Source: JBFWYO01 sp050186335 (GTDB lineage Bacteria; Pseudomonadota; Alphaproteobacteria; Bin65). Taken from it: a stretch of 26,547 nt of DNA. Numbering within the stretch: position 1 is the stretch's first letter; each line of letters begins with the position of its first letter. A program made the translations under genes and the position numbers. Positions 1 through 8,531 of this stretch are shown here, piece by piece. The notes under the pieces are model-generated. The model ran no database searches and was not told the origin of the DNA. It was given only the letters and a program-made list of their open reading frames with translations. The stretch covers positions 1 to 26,547 of the forward strand of contig JBFWYO010000067.1 in NCBI GenBank assembly GCA_050186335.1. Reading direction: 5' to 3'.

Positions 1-664
1 CCGCTTCGGGCTGATCGAACGGCGCGCGGTTGGTCTCGGCCAGCGCCGAAATGAAGAAGACCACGAACATCGGAAACATCGGCAGGAAGTACCAGTGCCA
101 GAAGCCGCCCTGCTGCGCGAGCACGATCTTGGACAGGTTCAGCGAACCCGCGCACAACAGCACCGTGATGATCACGAAGCCGATCGAGACTTCGTACGAC
201 ACCATCTGCGCGGCAGAGCGCAGCCCGCCGAGAAACGCGTATTTCGAGTTGCTCGACCAGCCGGCCATGATGATGCCGTAGACGCCGAGCGACGAGATCG
301 CGAACAGGTACAGGATGCCGACGTTGATGTCGGCCAGCACCAGCCGTTCGTCGAACGGAATCACCGCCCACGCGACGAGGCTGAGCACGAAGGTCAGGAT
401 CGGCGCGATCAGGAACACGACGCGGTTGGCGCCGCTCGGCAGAATGGTTTCCTTGACCAGAAGTTTCAGCCCGTCGGCGATCGGCTGCAGCAACCCGAAC
501 GGCCCGACCACGTTCGGGCCCTTGCGCAATTGCATGCCGGCCAGCACCTTGCGTTCGGCATAAGTCAGGTAAGCGACCGCGAGCAACAGCGGCACGATGA
601 TCGCCAGCACCTTGAGGACGATCAGGATCAGCGGCCAGAGAAAGTCGCCCCAGAACTCCGTCAT
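1..664 (-). CDS. nuoH: NADH-quinone oxidoreductase subunit H, 5' part (runs off window)
   Basis: This is the membrane subunit of respiratory complex I that joins the peripheral arm to the proton-pumping arm and forms much of the quinone-binding channel. About 221 N-terminal residues are visible; the C-terminus lies beyond base 1. Family landmarks are present: an N-terminal hydrophobic helix, AERKVLAGMQLRKGPN at about residues 36-51, further hydrophobic segments, EVSIGF, and ETNRAPFDQPE at the window edge. The ATG at 662-664 overlaps the nuoG stop as ATGA, which implies translational coupling. The reading frame is intact and very typical of the family. Only the missing 3' end limits the call. 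Confidence 0.96.
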   Translation of the reverse strand, partial: MTEFWGDFLWPLILIVLKVLAIIVPLLLAVAYLTYAERKVLAGMQLRKGPNVVGPFGLLQPIADGLKLLVKETILPSGANRVVFLIAPILTFVLSLVAWAVIPFDERLVLADINVGILYLFAISSLGVYGIIMAGWSSNSKYAFLGGLRSAAQMVSYEVSIGFVIITVLLCAGSLNLSKIVLAQQGGFWHWYFLPMFPMFVVFFISALAETNRAPFDQPEA

Positions 665-2715
665 GCCGCCCTCTGCGTCTGCGCGGCCCGGGCCGCATCG
701 GTGCATTTGGCCATGGTCAGCGAGCAGCGGCTGATCGGATCGGTCATGTAGAAATTCTTGATCGGCGTTACGAACGCGGCCGCATCGAGCGCGCCCGCCG
801 TGCCGAAGCTGCCCCACGCCGCCGGCACGACGCCGTCGACGGTGCCGAAACTGGCATTGGCATTGGCCAACGCCGCGCGCACCTGCTGCAAACTGTCGTA
901 CGGCAACTTGTGGCCGAGCACCGGCGATAAGGCGCGCAGGATGGTCCAATCCTCGCGCGCATCGCCGGGCGGATACACCGCCAGCGCCGCGCGCTGGGCG
1001 CGGCCTTCGGTGTTCACGTAGGTCGCGTTCTTTTCTGTGTAGGCCGCGCCCGGGAGTATCACATCGGCGCGGTTGGCGCCGGCATCGCCGTGGTGGCCCT
1101 GATAGATCACGAACGCCTTGCCCAGGCGCTTGGTGTCGAATTCATCGGCCGCGAGCAGGTATACCAGCTTGATCGCGCCCGCCTCGCAACCGGCCAGAAT
1201 ACCCGCAACGTCCTTGCCGCCCGGCCCGGGCACGAAGCCGAGATCCAAACCGGCGACGCGGCCGGCGGCGGTGTGCAGCACGTTAAAGCCGTTCCAGCCG
1301 TCCTTCACGGCGCCGCAAGATTCGGCCAATGCGCGCGCGGCTGCGAGCACCGCGGCACCATCGGTGCGCGCCAAGGCGCCCTGGCCGACCACGATCATCG
1401 GCTGCTTGGCGTTCTTGAGCGTCTGCCCGAACGCGTGTGTACCGGCCACGAGCCGTTGCAGCACATCCGGCCCTGCACCGAGATTTTCGACCTTGTAGGT
1501 GAGCTCGGCGACCGGCCCGATGCTTGCCGCGACGAAACCGCCGGCCAGCGAACGCTTGCGGATCCGGGCGTTGATGATCGGCGCCTCGACGCGCGGATTG
1601 CAGCCGATCAGCAGCAGCGCGTCGGCCCGATCGATGCCGGCGATGGTGGTGTTGAAAATGTATCCGGCGCGAGTCGACGCATCGAGCTTCGCGCCGTCCT
1701 GGCGGCAGTCGATGTTGGGCGAACCCAGCGCGCGCATCAGATCGCGCAGCGCCAGCATCGCCTCGGCATCGGCCTGGTCGCCGGCGATGGCGGCCATTTG
1801 CGGACCGGACAATCCGGCGGCGGCTTGCTTGATCGCCGCGAACGCCTCATCCCAAGTCGCCTCTTCGAGCTTGCCGTTGTGGCGCACATACGGGCGATCC
1901 AGCCGCTGCCGCTTCAGCCCGTCGCACGCATAGCGGGTCTTGTCGGAGATCCACTCCTCGTTGACGTCCTCGTTCAGCCGCGGCAGCACGCGCATGACTT
2001 CGGCGCCGCGCGCGTCGATGCGAATGTTCGAGCCGACCGCGTCCATGACGTCGATCGATTCGGTCTTTTTCAGCTCCCACGGCCGCGCGGCGAACGCATA
2101 CGGTTTCGAGGTCAACGCGCCGACCGGGCACAGATCGACCACGTTGGCCGAAAGCTCCGAGCTCAGCGATTTTTCAAGATACGTCGTGATTTCCATGTGC
2201 TCGCCGCGGCCGGTGGCGCCGAGCTCCTCGACGCCGGCCACTTCGGTCGCGAAACGCACACAGCGCGTGCAATGGATGCAGCGGGTCATGATCGTCTTGA
2301 CCAGCGGGCCCATGTTCTTGTCGACCACCGCGCGCTTGTTCTCGTGATAGCGGCTGCGGTCGTAGCCGTACGCCATCGCCTGGTCCTGCAGGTCGCACTC
2401 GCCTCCCTGGTCGCAGATCGGGCAATCGAGCGGATGGTTGATAAGCAGGAATTCCATCACGCCCTTGCGCGCCTTCAGCGTCTTGGGCGAATTGGTGTGG
2501 ATGACCATGTTGTCCATCACCGGCTGCGCGCACGATGCGACCGGCTTCGGCATCTTCTCGACTTCGACCAGGCACATGCGGCAATTGCCGGCGATCGACA
2601 GGCGCTCGTGGAAGCAGAAGTGCGGCACTTCGATGCCGAGCGACTGGCAGGCCTGGAAGATCGTGAGACCGACCGCGACTTCGACTTGCTGACCGTTGAT
2701 GGTGAGTTTCGGCAT
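661..2715 (-). CDS. nuoG: NADH-quinone oxidoreductase subunit G
   Basis: This is the large iron-sulfur subunit of the complex I peripheral arm, carrying electrons from NuoF/NuoE towards NuoI and NuoB. It has 684 residues, the short mitochondrial/alphaproteobacterial form (the E. coli protein is about 900). The cluster ligands are complete: [2Fe-2S] N1b at C34, C45, C48 and C62; N5 with H94, C98, C101 and C107; N4 with C146, C149, C152 and C196 (CPVGAL). A degenerate molybdopterin-oxidoreductase domain follows. The frame stays open for about 180 codons upstream, but the conserved N-terminus MPKLTINGQQ and an AAGG element about 8 bases before the ATG fix the start at 2715. The gene lies 8 bp after nuoF and overlaps nuoH by 4 bp. 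Confidence 0.97.
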   Translation of the reverse strand: MPKLTINGQQVEVAVGLTIFQACQSLGIEVPHFCFHERLSIAGNCRMCLVEVEKMPKPVASCAQPVMDNMVIHTNSPKTLKARKGVMEFLLINHPLDCPICDQGGECDLQDQAMAYGYDRSRYHENKRAVVDKNMGPLVKTIMTRCIHCTRCVRFATEVAGVEELGATGRGEHMEITTYLEKSLSSELSANVVDLCPVGALTSKPYAFAARPWELKKTESIDVMDAVGSNIRIDARGAEVMRVLPRLNEDVNEEWISDKTRYACDGLKRQRLDRPYVRHNGKLEEATWDEAFAAIKQAAAGLSGPQMAAIAGDQADAEAMLALRDLMRALGSPNIDCRQDGAKLDASTRAGYIFNTTIAGIDRADALLLIGCNPRVEAPIINARIRKRSLAGGFVAASIGPVAELTYKVENLGAGPDVLQRLVAGTHAFGQTLKNAKQPMIVVGQGALARTDGAAVLAAARALAESCGAVKDGWNGFNVLHTAAGRVAGLDLGFVPGPGGKDVAGILAGCEAGAIKLVYLLAADEFDTKRLGKAFVIYQGHHGDAGANRADVILPGAAYTEKNATYVNTEGRAQRAALAVYPPGDAREDWTILRALSPVLGHKLPYDSLQQVRAALANANASFGTVDGVVPAAWGSFGTAGALDAAAFVTPIKNFYMTDPISRCSLTMAKCTDAARAAQTQRAA

Positions 2716-2723
2716 GATTGACC

Positions 2724-4019
2724 TTACGCCGCCTTCGCCGACTGCACTTGCTTGCGCGCGCGGATGCGGCGCTCCAATTCGGGCCGGAAGTGCCGGATCA
2801 GGCCCTGGATGGGCCACGCCGCGGCATCGCCGAGCGCGCAAATCGTATGGCCCTCGACCTGATAGGTGACGTCGAGCAGCAGATCGATTTCCTCGACTTC
2901 GGCGCGCCCTTCGACCAGTCGTTCCATGACGCGCCACATCCAGCCGGTGCCTTCGCGGCACGGCGTGCACTGGCCGCAGCTCTCGTGCATGTAGAATTTG
3001 GACAGTCGCGCGATGGCTTTGACGATGTCGGTCGACCGATCCATGACGATGACCGCCGCCGTGCCGAGCCCGGACTTGACCGCCGAAAGGCTGTCGAAAT
3101 CCATCAGCTGCGTGTCGCACACCGATTTCGGCAGCAGCGGAACCGATGCGCCGCCCGGGATGACGGCCAGCAGATTGTCCCAGCCGCCGCGCACCCCGCC
3201 CGCGTGCTTCTCGATCAGCTCGCGCATCGGAATGCCCATCGACTCTTCGACGTTGCACGGATTGTTGACGTGGCCGGAAATGCAGAAAACCTTGGTGCCG
3301 GTGTTGCGTTCGCGGCCGATGCCGGCGAACCAGGGCGCGCCGCGCCGCAGAATGGTCGGCGCCACGGCAATCGTCTCGACGTTATTCACGGTGGTCGGGC
3401 AGCCGTACAAACCGGCGTTCGCCGGGAACGGCGGCTTCAGGCGCGGCTGGCCCTTCTTGCCTTCGAGGCTTTCGAGCAGCGCGGTTTCCTCGCCACAAAT
3501 GTAGGCGCCCGCACCGCGATGCACATACAGGTCGAAATCCCAGCCGGAGCCGGCGGCGTTCTTGCCCAGCAGGCCGGCTTCATAGGCCTGCGCGATGGCG
3601 CCTTCGAGGCGCTGTGCCTCCAACACGAATTCGCCGCGCACATATATGTAGCCGGCGTTGGCGCCCATGGCGAAACCGGCGATCAGGCAGCCTTCGATCA
3701 GCTTGTGCGGATCGTGGCGCATGATGTCGCGGTCTTTGCAGGTGCCGGGTTCGGATTCGTCGGCGTTGACGACCAAATAATGCGGCCGGCCGTCGCGTTT
3801 GTCGTCGGCCGGCATGAAGGTCCATTTCAGGCCGGTCGGGAAACCGGCGCCGCCGCGGCCGCGCAGCCCGGAGGCCTTGATCTGTTCGCAGATCCAGGCA
3901 CGGCCCTGCTGAATGAAGCGCTTGGTGTCGTCCCAGTCGCCGCGCTTCTGCGCCGCCTTCAGGCCCCAATCCTGATAGCCGTAGAGATTGGTGAAGATGC
4001 GATCCTTGTCCTGCAGCAT
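2724..4019 (-). CDS. nuoF: NADH-quinone oxidoreductase subunit F (NADH/FMN-binding)
   Basis: This subunit oxidises NADH through bound FMN and passes electrons to the N3 [4Fe-4S] cluster. The protein has 431 residues, normal for the family. Visible motifs are the FMN/NADH glycine-rich segment GRGGAGFPTG at 54-63, NADESEPGTCKDRDIM, GAGAYICGEETALLESLEG, and the N3 ligands in ESCGQCTPCREG with a distal cysteine in TICALGDAAAWP. The start MLQDKDRIFTNLYG matches the alphaproteobacterial/mitochondrial 51-kDa subunit. The longer open frame upstream overlaps nuoE and has no family similarity. It starts 5 bp after the nuoE stop, so it is co-transcribed. Confidence 0.97.
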   Translation of the reverse strand: MLQDKDRIFTNLYGYQDWGLKAAQKRGDWDDTKRFIQQGRAWICEQIKASGLRGRGGAGFPTGLKWTFMPADDKRDGRPHYLVVNADESEPGTCKDRDIMRHDPHKLIEGCLIAGFAMGANAGYIYVRGEFVLEAQRLEGAIAQAYEAGLLGKNAAGSGWDFDLYVHRGAGAYICGEETALLESLEGKKGQPRLKPPFPANAGLYGCPTTVNNVETIAVAPTILRRGAPWFAGIGRERNTGTKVFCISGHVNNPCNVEESMGIPMRELIEKHAGGVRGGWDNLLAVIPGGASVPLLPKSVCDTQLMDFDSLSAVKSGLGTAAVIVMDRSTDIVKAIARLSKFYMHESCGQCTPCREGTGWMWRVMERLVEGRAEVEEIDLLLDVTYQVEGHTICALGDAAAWPIQGLIRHFRPELERRIRARKQVQSAKAA

Positions 4020-4024
4020 CGACT

Positions 4025-4642
4025 TCAGCCCTTCTTCGCCTTGACGAACTCGGCCAGCGTGGTCGCCCCGCCCATCGGTTCCGACGAATGACGGCCGACC
4101 AGCGAACCCGGTTTCGGCGCTTCGCCGCGCTTGAGCGCCTTGAGCAGTTCGATCGTGTTCTGTTTGGTCAGATCTTCGTAGAAATCGTCGTTGATCTGCA
4201 TCATCGGCGCGTTGACGCAGGCACCCAGACACTCGACTTCGACGATCGTGAACAAGCCGTCCTTCGTCGTCTCGTTCTTGCCGATGCCGAGTTCCTGCTT
4301 GCAGGCGGCGAATATGTCATCCGAGCCGCGAAGCCAGCACGGCGTCGTGCCGCAGACCTGCAGCAGGTATTTGCCGACCGGCTGCTTGTTGAACATCGTG
4401 AAGAAGCTGGCGACCTCCTGCACGCGGATCGGCGCCATGCCGAGCACGCTCGCGACGTGCTCGATGACCGCCTGCGAAACCCAGCCGCCGTTCTGCCGCT
4501 GCCCGAGATACAGCAAATACAGTACCGCGCTGGCCTGCCGCCCTTCCGGGTAGCGCGCAATGTACTGCCGCGCCTTGGCCGCGGTCTCGGCGTCGAAGGC
4601 AAACGGCGCCGGGCTCTCGGATTTTTGTGGGCTTGCGCTCAT
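4025..4642 (-). CDS. nuoE: NADH-quinone oxidoreductase subunit E (24 kDa type)
   Basis: This is the thioredoxin-fold subunit of the complex I dehydrogenase module, with one [2Fe-2S] cluster (N1a). The protein has 205 residues. The ligands C97, C102, C138 and C142 follow the expected spacing, CGTTPC then CLGAC. The C-terminus beyond about residue 160 is an extension rich in K, G, P and S, longer than in E. coli NuoE but in keeping with alphaproteobacterial forms. The start was set at the ATG 4 bp after the nuoD stop. An upstream in-frame ATG at 4675 would overlap nuoD by about 29 bp and is less likely. No strong Shine-Dalgarno is seen, so re-initiation after nuoD is the likely mode of translation. 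Confidence 0.95.
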   Translation of the reverse strand: MSASPQKSESPAPFAFDAETAAKARQYIARYPEGRQASAVLYLLYLGQRQNGGWVSQAVIEHVASVLGMAPIRVQEVASFFTMFNKQPVGKYLLQVCGTTPCWLRGSDDIFAACKQELGIGKNETTKDGLFTIVEVECLGACVNAPMMQINDDFYEDLTKQNTIELLKALKRGEAPKPGSLVGRHSSEPMGGATTLAEFVKAKKG

Positions 4643-4646
4643 CGCT

Positions 4647-5828
4647 TTACCGGTCGATTTCGCCGAACACGACATCCATCGAGCCTATGATGGCGACGAC
4701 GTCCGCCAGCATGTAGCCCTTGGACATGAAATCCGTGGCCTGCAGGAACGTGTAACCCGGCGCGCGGATCTTGCAGCGATAGGGTTTATTGGTGCCGTCG
4801 GCGATCAGGTAGACCCCGAATTCGCCCTTCGGCGCCTCGACCGCGGCGTAGGTTTCGCCGGCCGGCACGTGGTAGCCTTCGGTGTACAGCTTGAAATGGT
4901 GGATCAGCGCTTCCATCGAGCGCTTCATGTCGCCGCGCGTCGGCGGCGTGATCTTCTTGTCGTCGGCCTTGACCGGCCCGCCGGGCAGCTTCGCCAGCAC
5001 CTGGCGCATGATCTTGAGGCTCTCGCGCATTTCGTCCATGCGCACCAGATAACGGTCGTAGCAGTCGCCGTTCTTGCCGACCGGAATCTTGAAATCGTAC
5101 TGCTCGTACCCGTCGTATGGCTGCGATTTGCGCAGGTCCCATGGCACGCCGGCGCAACGCAGCATCGGCCCCGAGAAACCCCAGGCTTCGGCCATCTCGC
5201 GCGTGACGATGCCGATATCGACGGTGCGCTGCTTGAAGATGCGGTTTTCGGTCAGCAGCGTTTCCAGATCGTCGAGGACTTTGGGGAAACCCTCCATCCA
5301 CTTGGAGATACCCTCGGCAAGGCCGGCGGGCATATCGAGCGCCACGCCACCCGGGCGGAAATACGCCGCATGCAACCGCGCACCGGACACGCGCTCGTAG
5401 AAGCCCATCAGCTTCTCGCGTTCTTCGAACGCCCACAGCAACGGCGTCATCGCGCCGACGTCCATCGCGAAAGCCGGCACGTTGAGGAGATGATTGAGAA
5501 TACGGCCGATCTCGGCATAGAGCACGCGGATCGCCTGGGCGCGCGGCGGCACCTTGAGCGCGAGCAGTTTTTCGACCGCGAGCGCGAAAGCGTGTTCTTG
5601 ATTCATCGGCGCGACGTAATCGAGGCGGTCGAAATACGGCACGGCCTGCAGGTACGTCTTGTATTCGATCAACTTCTCGGTGCCGCGATGCAAGAGGCCG
5701 ATATGCGGATCCGCGCGTTCGACCACTTCGCCGTCCATCTCGAGCACCAGGCGCAACACGCCGTGCGCAGCCGGATGCTGCGGGCCGAAATTGAGGCTCA
5801 AATTCTTGATCGCGACGTCTTGGCTCAT
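4647..5828 (-). CDS. nuoD: NADH-quinone oxidoreductase subunit D (49 kDa type)
   Basis: This subunit is related to the large subunit of NiFe hydrogenases and forms the quinone-head pocket together with NuoB. It has 393 residues, a stand-alone NuoD not fused to NuoC. The N-terminal signature NFGPQHPAAHGVLR lies at about 13-26, followed by ERADPHIGLLHRGTEKL and YFDRLDYVAPM, and the conserved C-terminal IGSMDVVFGEIDR. The ATG at 5828 overlaps the nuoC stop as ATGA. The open frame extends 39 codons upstream, but that part lies over the nuoC tail and has no family similarity. Confidence 0.97.
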   Translation of the reverse strand: MSQDVAIKNLSLNFGPQHPAAHGVLRLVLEMDGEVVERADPHIGLLHRGTEKLIEYKTYLQAVPYFDRLDYVAPMNQEHAFALAVEKLLALKVPPRAQAIRVLYAEIGRILNHLLNVPAFAMDVGAMTPLLWAFEEREKLMGFYERVSGARLHAAYFRPGGVALDMPAGLAEGISKWMEGFPKVLDDLETLLTENRIFKQRTVDIGIVTREMAEAWGFSGPMLRCAGVPWDLRKSQPYDGYEQYDFKIPVGKNGDCYDRYLVRMDEMRESLKIMRQVLAKLPGGPVKADDKKITPPTRGDMKRSMEALIHHFKLYTEGYHVPAGETYAAVEAPKGEFGVYLIADGTNKPYRCKIRAPGYTFLQATDFMSKGYMLADVVAIIGSMDVVFGEIDR

Positions 5829-6496
5829 GATGCCTTGGCCGGAGGTGTTGCGGGCGCAGGTGGGGCCGACGGTGCGGCGGGATTCGCGGGAGGCGGTTGC
5901 TGGGCTTTCTCGTCGCCCGGCAGGACGCGCGTCATGCCCTCCCAAGGGCTCAGGAAATCGAAGCTGCGGAACTCCTGGGCCAGCTTGACCGGCTCGTAAA
6001 CGACGCGCTTCTGTTCGTCGTCGTAGCGCACTTCGACGTAGCCGGTCAGCGGGAAGTCCTTGCGCAGCGGGTGCCCCTCGAACCCGTAGTCGGTCAGCAG
6101 GCGGCGCAGATCCGGGTGATCCGAAAAGAAGATGCCGTAGAGATCCCAGGCTTCGCGCTCGAACCAGTTGGCGCCCGGAAAAACCGACACGATGGACGGC
6201 ACCGGCACGTCTTCGTCGGTCGCAACCTTCAAGCGGACGCGCAGGTTATGCTTCATGCTGAGCAGGTGGTAGACGACATCGAACCGTTCGGCGCGCTCGG
6301 GATAGTCGACGCCGCAAACGTCGACGAACACCCGGAACAGGCAATCCGGATCGTCGCGCAGGAATGTCGCAACGCCGACGATCGCCTCGCGGCGCACGCC
6401 GAGGACCAACTCGCCCTTGACGATCTCCGCGGACAATATGTCGGCGCCCAATGCGCCCTGCGCCCGCTCGGCGACCTGCTGCAGCCGCTCAGTCAT
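5825..6496 (-). CDS. nuoC: NADH-quinone oxidoreductase subunit C (30 kDa type)
   Basis: This is a structural subunit of the complex I connecting module that docks against NuoD. It has 223 residues and starts at MTERLQQVAERAQ, preceded by a GGGGCGGG stretch. The family signature EREAWDLYGIFFSDHPDLRR followed by RLLTDYGFEGHPLRKDFPL is intact at about residues 117-158. Beyond the conserved domain, which ends near YEPVKLAQEFRSFDF, about 30 residues are almost all proline, alanine, glutamine and serine. This low-complexity tail is longer than usual and is probably disordered. The 65 bp between nuoB and nuoC contain no recognisable gene. Confidence 0.96.
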   Translation of the reverse strand: MTERLQQVAERAQGALGADILSAEIVKGELVLGVRREAIVGVATFLRDDPDCLFRVFVDVCGVDYPERAERFDVVYHLLSMKHNLRVRLKVATDEDVPVPSIVSVFPGANWFEREAWDLYGIFFSDHPDLRRLLTDYGFEGHPLRKDFPLTGYVEVRYDDEQKRVVYEPVKLAQEFRSFDFLSPWEGMTRVLPGDEKAQQPPPANPAAPSAPPAPATPPAKAS

Positions 6497-6561
6497 GCCC
6501 GCCCCGCCAAATGGCCAGCGCCGCGTTGAGGATGCCGCTCCATGCCGACTCCGCTGTCCGT

Positions 6562-7080
6562 TCAACGCGCGATACTGGTGGTGCGACGGATCTTCTTCTG
6601 CAATTGCAGAATGCCGTAAAGCAACGCCTCGGCCGTCGGCGGACAGCCCGGCACATAGACGTCGACCGGTACGATGCGGTCGCAGCCGCGCACCACCGAA
6701 TACGAATAGTGATAGTAGCCGCCGCCGTTCGCGCATGAACCCATCGAAATGACCCAGCGCGGTTCGGCCATCTGGTCGTAGACCTTGCGCAGCGCGGGCG
6801 CCATCTTGTTGGTCAGCGTGCCGGCGACGATCATGACGTCCGACTGGCGCGGGCTGGGCCGGAAAAAGGTCCCGAACCGGTCCAAATCGTAGCGCGCGGC
6901 CGCGGTGTGCATCATTTCGACCGCACAACAGGCCAGGCCGAAGGTCATCGGCCACAGGGAATTGCTGCGCGCCCAGCCGACCAGACCGTCGACGCTGGAC
7001 AGCAGGAAGCCTTTCGACTGGAACTCGTCCGCCAGGAAGCGGTTCAGGTCCGTCTGGTCCGTGCGTTGAAAGACGCTCAT
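6562..7080 (-). CDS. nuoB: NADH-quinone oxidoreductase subunit B (N2 cluster)
   Basis: NuoB carries the terminal [4Fe-4S] cluster N2, which reduces quinone. The protein has 172 residues. The N2 ligands are all present: the tandem cysteines C51-C52 in GLACCAVEM, C116 in SMGSCANGG, and C146 in YVPGCPPTAEALL. The basic R/K-rich C-terminus is normal. It starts 19 bp after the nuoA stop and is part of the same transcript. The ATG at 7080 begins MSVFQRTDQTDL, a plausible alphaproteobacterial N-terminus. Confidence 0.97.
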   Translation of the reverse strand: MSVFQRTDQTDLNRFLADEFQSKGFLLSSVDGLVGWARSNSLWPMTFGLACCAVEMMHTAAARYDLDRFGTFFRPSPRQSDVMIVAGTLTNKMAPALRKVYDQMAEPRWVISMGSCANGGGYYHYSYSVVRGCDRIVPVDVYVPGCPPTAEALLYGILQLQKKIRRTTSIAR

Positions 7081-7099
7081 CGGCCGATCCTTTGCTGCG

Positions 7100-7465
7100 T
7101 CACTCCCATTCCAGGGCGCCCTTCTTCCATTCGTAGATGAAACCGACAGTGAGAACGCCCAGGAAAATCACCATCGACCAGAAGCCGAACACGCCGATCT
7201 TGCCGAGGGTGACCGCCCACGGAAACAGGAACGCGACTTCGAGATCGAATATGATGAACAGGATGGAGACGAGATAGAACCGCACGTCGAACTGCGCGCG
7301 CGCATCGCCGAACGCTTCGAAGCCGCATTCATAGGCGGACAGTTTTTCCGAGTCGGGCTTCTGGCGCGCGACGATATAGGACGCGGCGACCAGGAACACG
7401 GTCAAGCCGAGCGCGACGCCCAGAAAAACCAAAATCGGCAGATATTCCAGCAACAAGTCTTGCAT
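7100..7465 (-). CDS. nuoA: NADH-quinone oxidoreductase subunit A
   Basis: This is a small three-helix membrane subunit of complex I, with 121 residues. It has an N-terminal hydrophobic segment, the conserved loop KLSAYECGFEAFGDARAQFD containing the switch cysteine found in all NuoA/ND3 proteins, then FLVSILFIIFDLEVAFLFPW, and a final membrane segment ending in the acidic tail ALEWE. The start at 7465 (MQDLLLEYLP) has AAGGG 7-8 bases upstream. It is the first gene of the nuo operon. The 213 bp upstream, back to tRNA-Asp, must hold the operon promoter. Confidence 0.97.
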   Translation of the reverse strand: MQDLLLEYLPILVFLGVALGLTVFLVAASYIVARQKPDSEKLSAYECGFEAFGDARAQFDVRFYLVSILFIIFDLEVAFLFPWAVTLGKIGVFGFWSMVIFLGVLTVGFIYEWKKGALEWE

Positions 7466-7545
7466 GACGGGCCCTTGCGCTCTCTCCCCCGGATCGCGGT
7501 CGCACCCCCCGTCACGCACCGCATCCGGCCCGAAAAGCCGGGCAC

Positions 7546-7551
7546 TTTATA
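7546..7551 (-). promoter_or_regulatory. Possible -10 box for the nuo operon
   Basis: Read on the minus strand, this is TATAAA in the context GACTATAAAG, the best -10-like hexamer between tRNA-Asp and nuoA, about 80 bp before the nuoA start. I find no convincing -35 at 16-18 bp, so this is weak. A small hairpin (GCCCG / CGGGC with a 6-base loop) lies just downstream, in the predicted leader. Confidence 0.25.
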
Positions 7552-7678
7552 GTCTGTTGCGGTGCCGAAAGAAAGCCCAGATTGGTGCTGTCGAATGCGG
7601 CAAAACCCCTGCGATGCGGCCCGTTTGCACGGGTCGCACGAGTGGCTTGCAGGATCGCATGAATTGCCGCGTGAGAAG

Positions 7679-7755
<77 letters not shown>

Positions 7756-7773
7756 GACGCAAGCAAGGGCCGT

Positions 7774-7802
7774 CGTGTAATGCATGCCCTCCAGCGTGTC
7801 AA
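7774..7802 (-). promoter_or_regulatory. Promoter for tRNA-Asp
   Basis: The minus strand carries a perfect TTGACA (7797-7802), a 17-bp spacer and TACACG (7774-7779). Transcription would start near 7767, about 12 bases before the mature tRNA 5' end. The -35 is consensus, the -10 is poor. Its position just upstream of the tRNA supports the call. Confidence 0.55.
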
Positions 7803-7894
7803 GCAAAGCACCCGTGCCCCATGCCATTGACGCGGGCGCGCGTTTGTCTATTTCATCTCCGACAATCGTTCATTTTCAGGAGGTTCTTACGCCC

Positions 7895-8449
7895 ATGTCG
7901 ATCAAGGTGCTGGCCCTATCGGGCAGCTTGCGAAAAAAGTCGTTCAACAGCGCATTGTTGCGTGAAGCCCAGAAGCTGGCCCCGGCTGGCATGACCATCG
8001 AAATCGGCGACTATTCGACCTTCCCGCTCTACAATGAGGACGTGCGCGAACAGGGTTTCCCGCCAGCCGTGCAGAAGCTGCGCGACCAGATCAAGGCCGC
8101 CGATGCGCTGCTGTTCTCGATCGCGGAGTATAATTTTTCGGTTTCGGGCGTACTCAAGAACGCGATCGACTGGGCCTCGCGTCCGCCCGATCAGCCGTTC
8201 GACCAGAAGCCGTTCGCCCTGATGGGCGCCGCCGGCGGCCCGATCGGCACCGGCCGTGCGCAGTATCATTTGCGCCAGATGATGGTGTTTCTCAATGCGT
8301 TCGCGCTGAACAAGCCCGAAGTCTTCGTCGGCGCCGCGCATACCAAGTTCGATGCCGACCTGAACCTGACCGACGCAGTCGCCAAGGACCTGATCGGCCA
8401 GCTGCTGAAGAACCTGGTCACCTGGACCGAGCGCGTGCGCGCGAAATAG
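7895..8449 (+). CDS. NADPH-dependent FMN reductase (ChrR/YieF-like quinone reductase)
   Basis: This is a predicted soluble flavodoxin-fold oxidoreductase of 184 residues that uses FMN and NAD(P)H to reduce quinones, azo dyes or oxyanions such as chromate by two electrons. The FMN phosphate-binding loop is GSLRKKSFN at residues 10-18. EYNFSVSGVLKNAIDWAS is the family signature contacting the flavin ring, and QYHLRQMMVFLNAFALNKPE closely resembles E. coli ChrR. The start at 7895 has AGGAGG 11 bases upstream, a slightly long spacing; the longer open frame from 7784 runs back into the tRNA-Asp promoter. It is transcribed away from tRNA-Asp and stands alone. The physiological substrate cannot be read from the sequence. 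Confidence 0.9.
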   Translation: MSIKVLALSGSLRKKSFNSALLREAQKLAPAGMTIEIGDYSTFPLYNEDVREQGFPPAVQKLRDQIKAADALLFSIAEYNFSVSGVLKNAIDWASRPPDQPFDQKPFALMGAAGGPIGTGRAQYHLRQMMVFLNAFALNKPEVFVGAAHTKFDADLNLTDAVAKDLIGQLLKNLVTWTERVRAK

Positions 8450-8471
8450 TTTCGCGTTAGGATGGTTTCTG

Positions 8472-8510
8472 GACGGCCGTCGGCATCGCGTCGGCGGCCG
8501 TCGCATTTTA
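8472..8510 (+). terminator. Possible terminator after the FMN reductase gene
   Basis: The 8-bp arms GACGGCCG (8472-8479) and CGGCCGTC (8495-8502) form a GC-rich hairpin, followed by GCATTTTA. It sits 22 bp after the reductase stop. The T-run is only four long, so termination may be weak. Confidence 0.45.
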
Positions 8511-8531
8511 GGTCTTCGTAGGTTGGATCGC

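Noticed and set aside
1090..2721. 543-codon plus-strand open frame opposite nuoG, and similar long frames opposite nuoF, nuoD, tig, the E1-like gene and nnrD
   Set aside because: All are antisense shadows of well-supported genes with low-complexity R/A/H/D translations and no ribosome binding sites.
2716..3258. N-terminal extension of NuoG by about 180 codons
   Set aside because: The extension lies entirely inside nuoF in another frame, and the conserved NuoG N-terminus begins at 2715 with a ribosome binding site.
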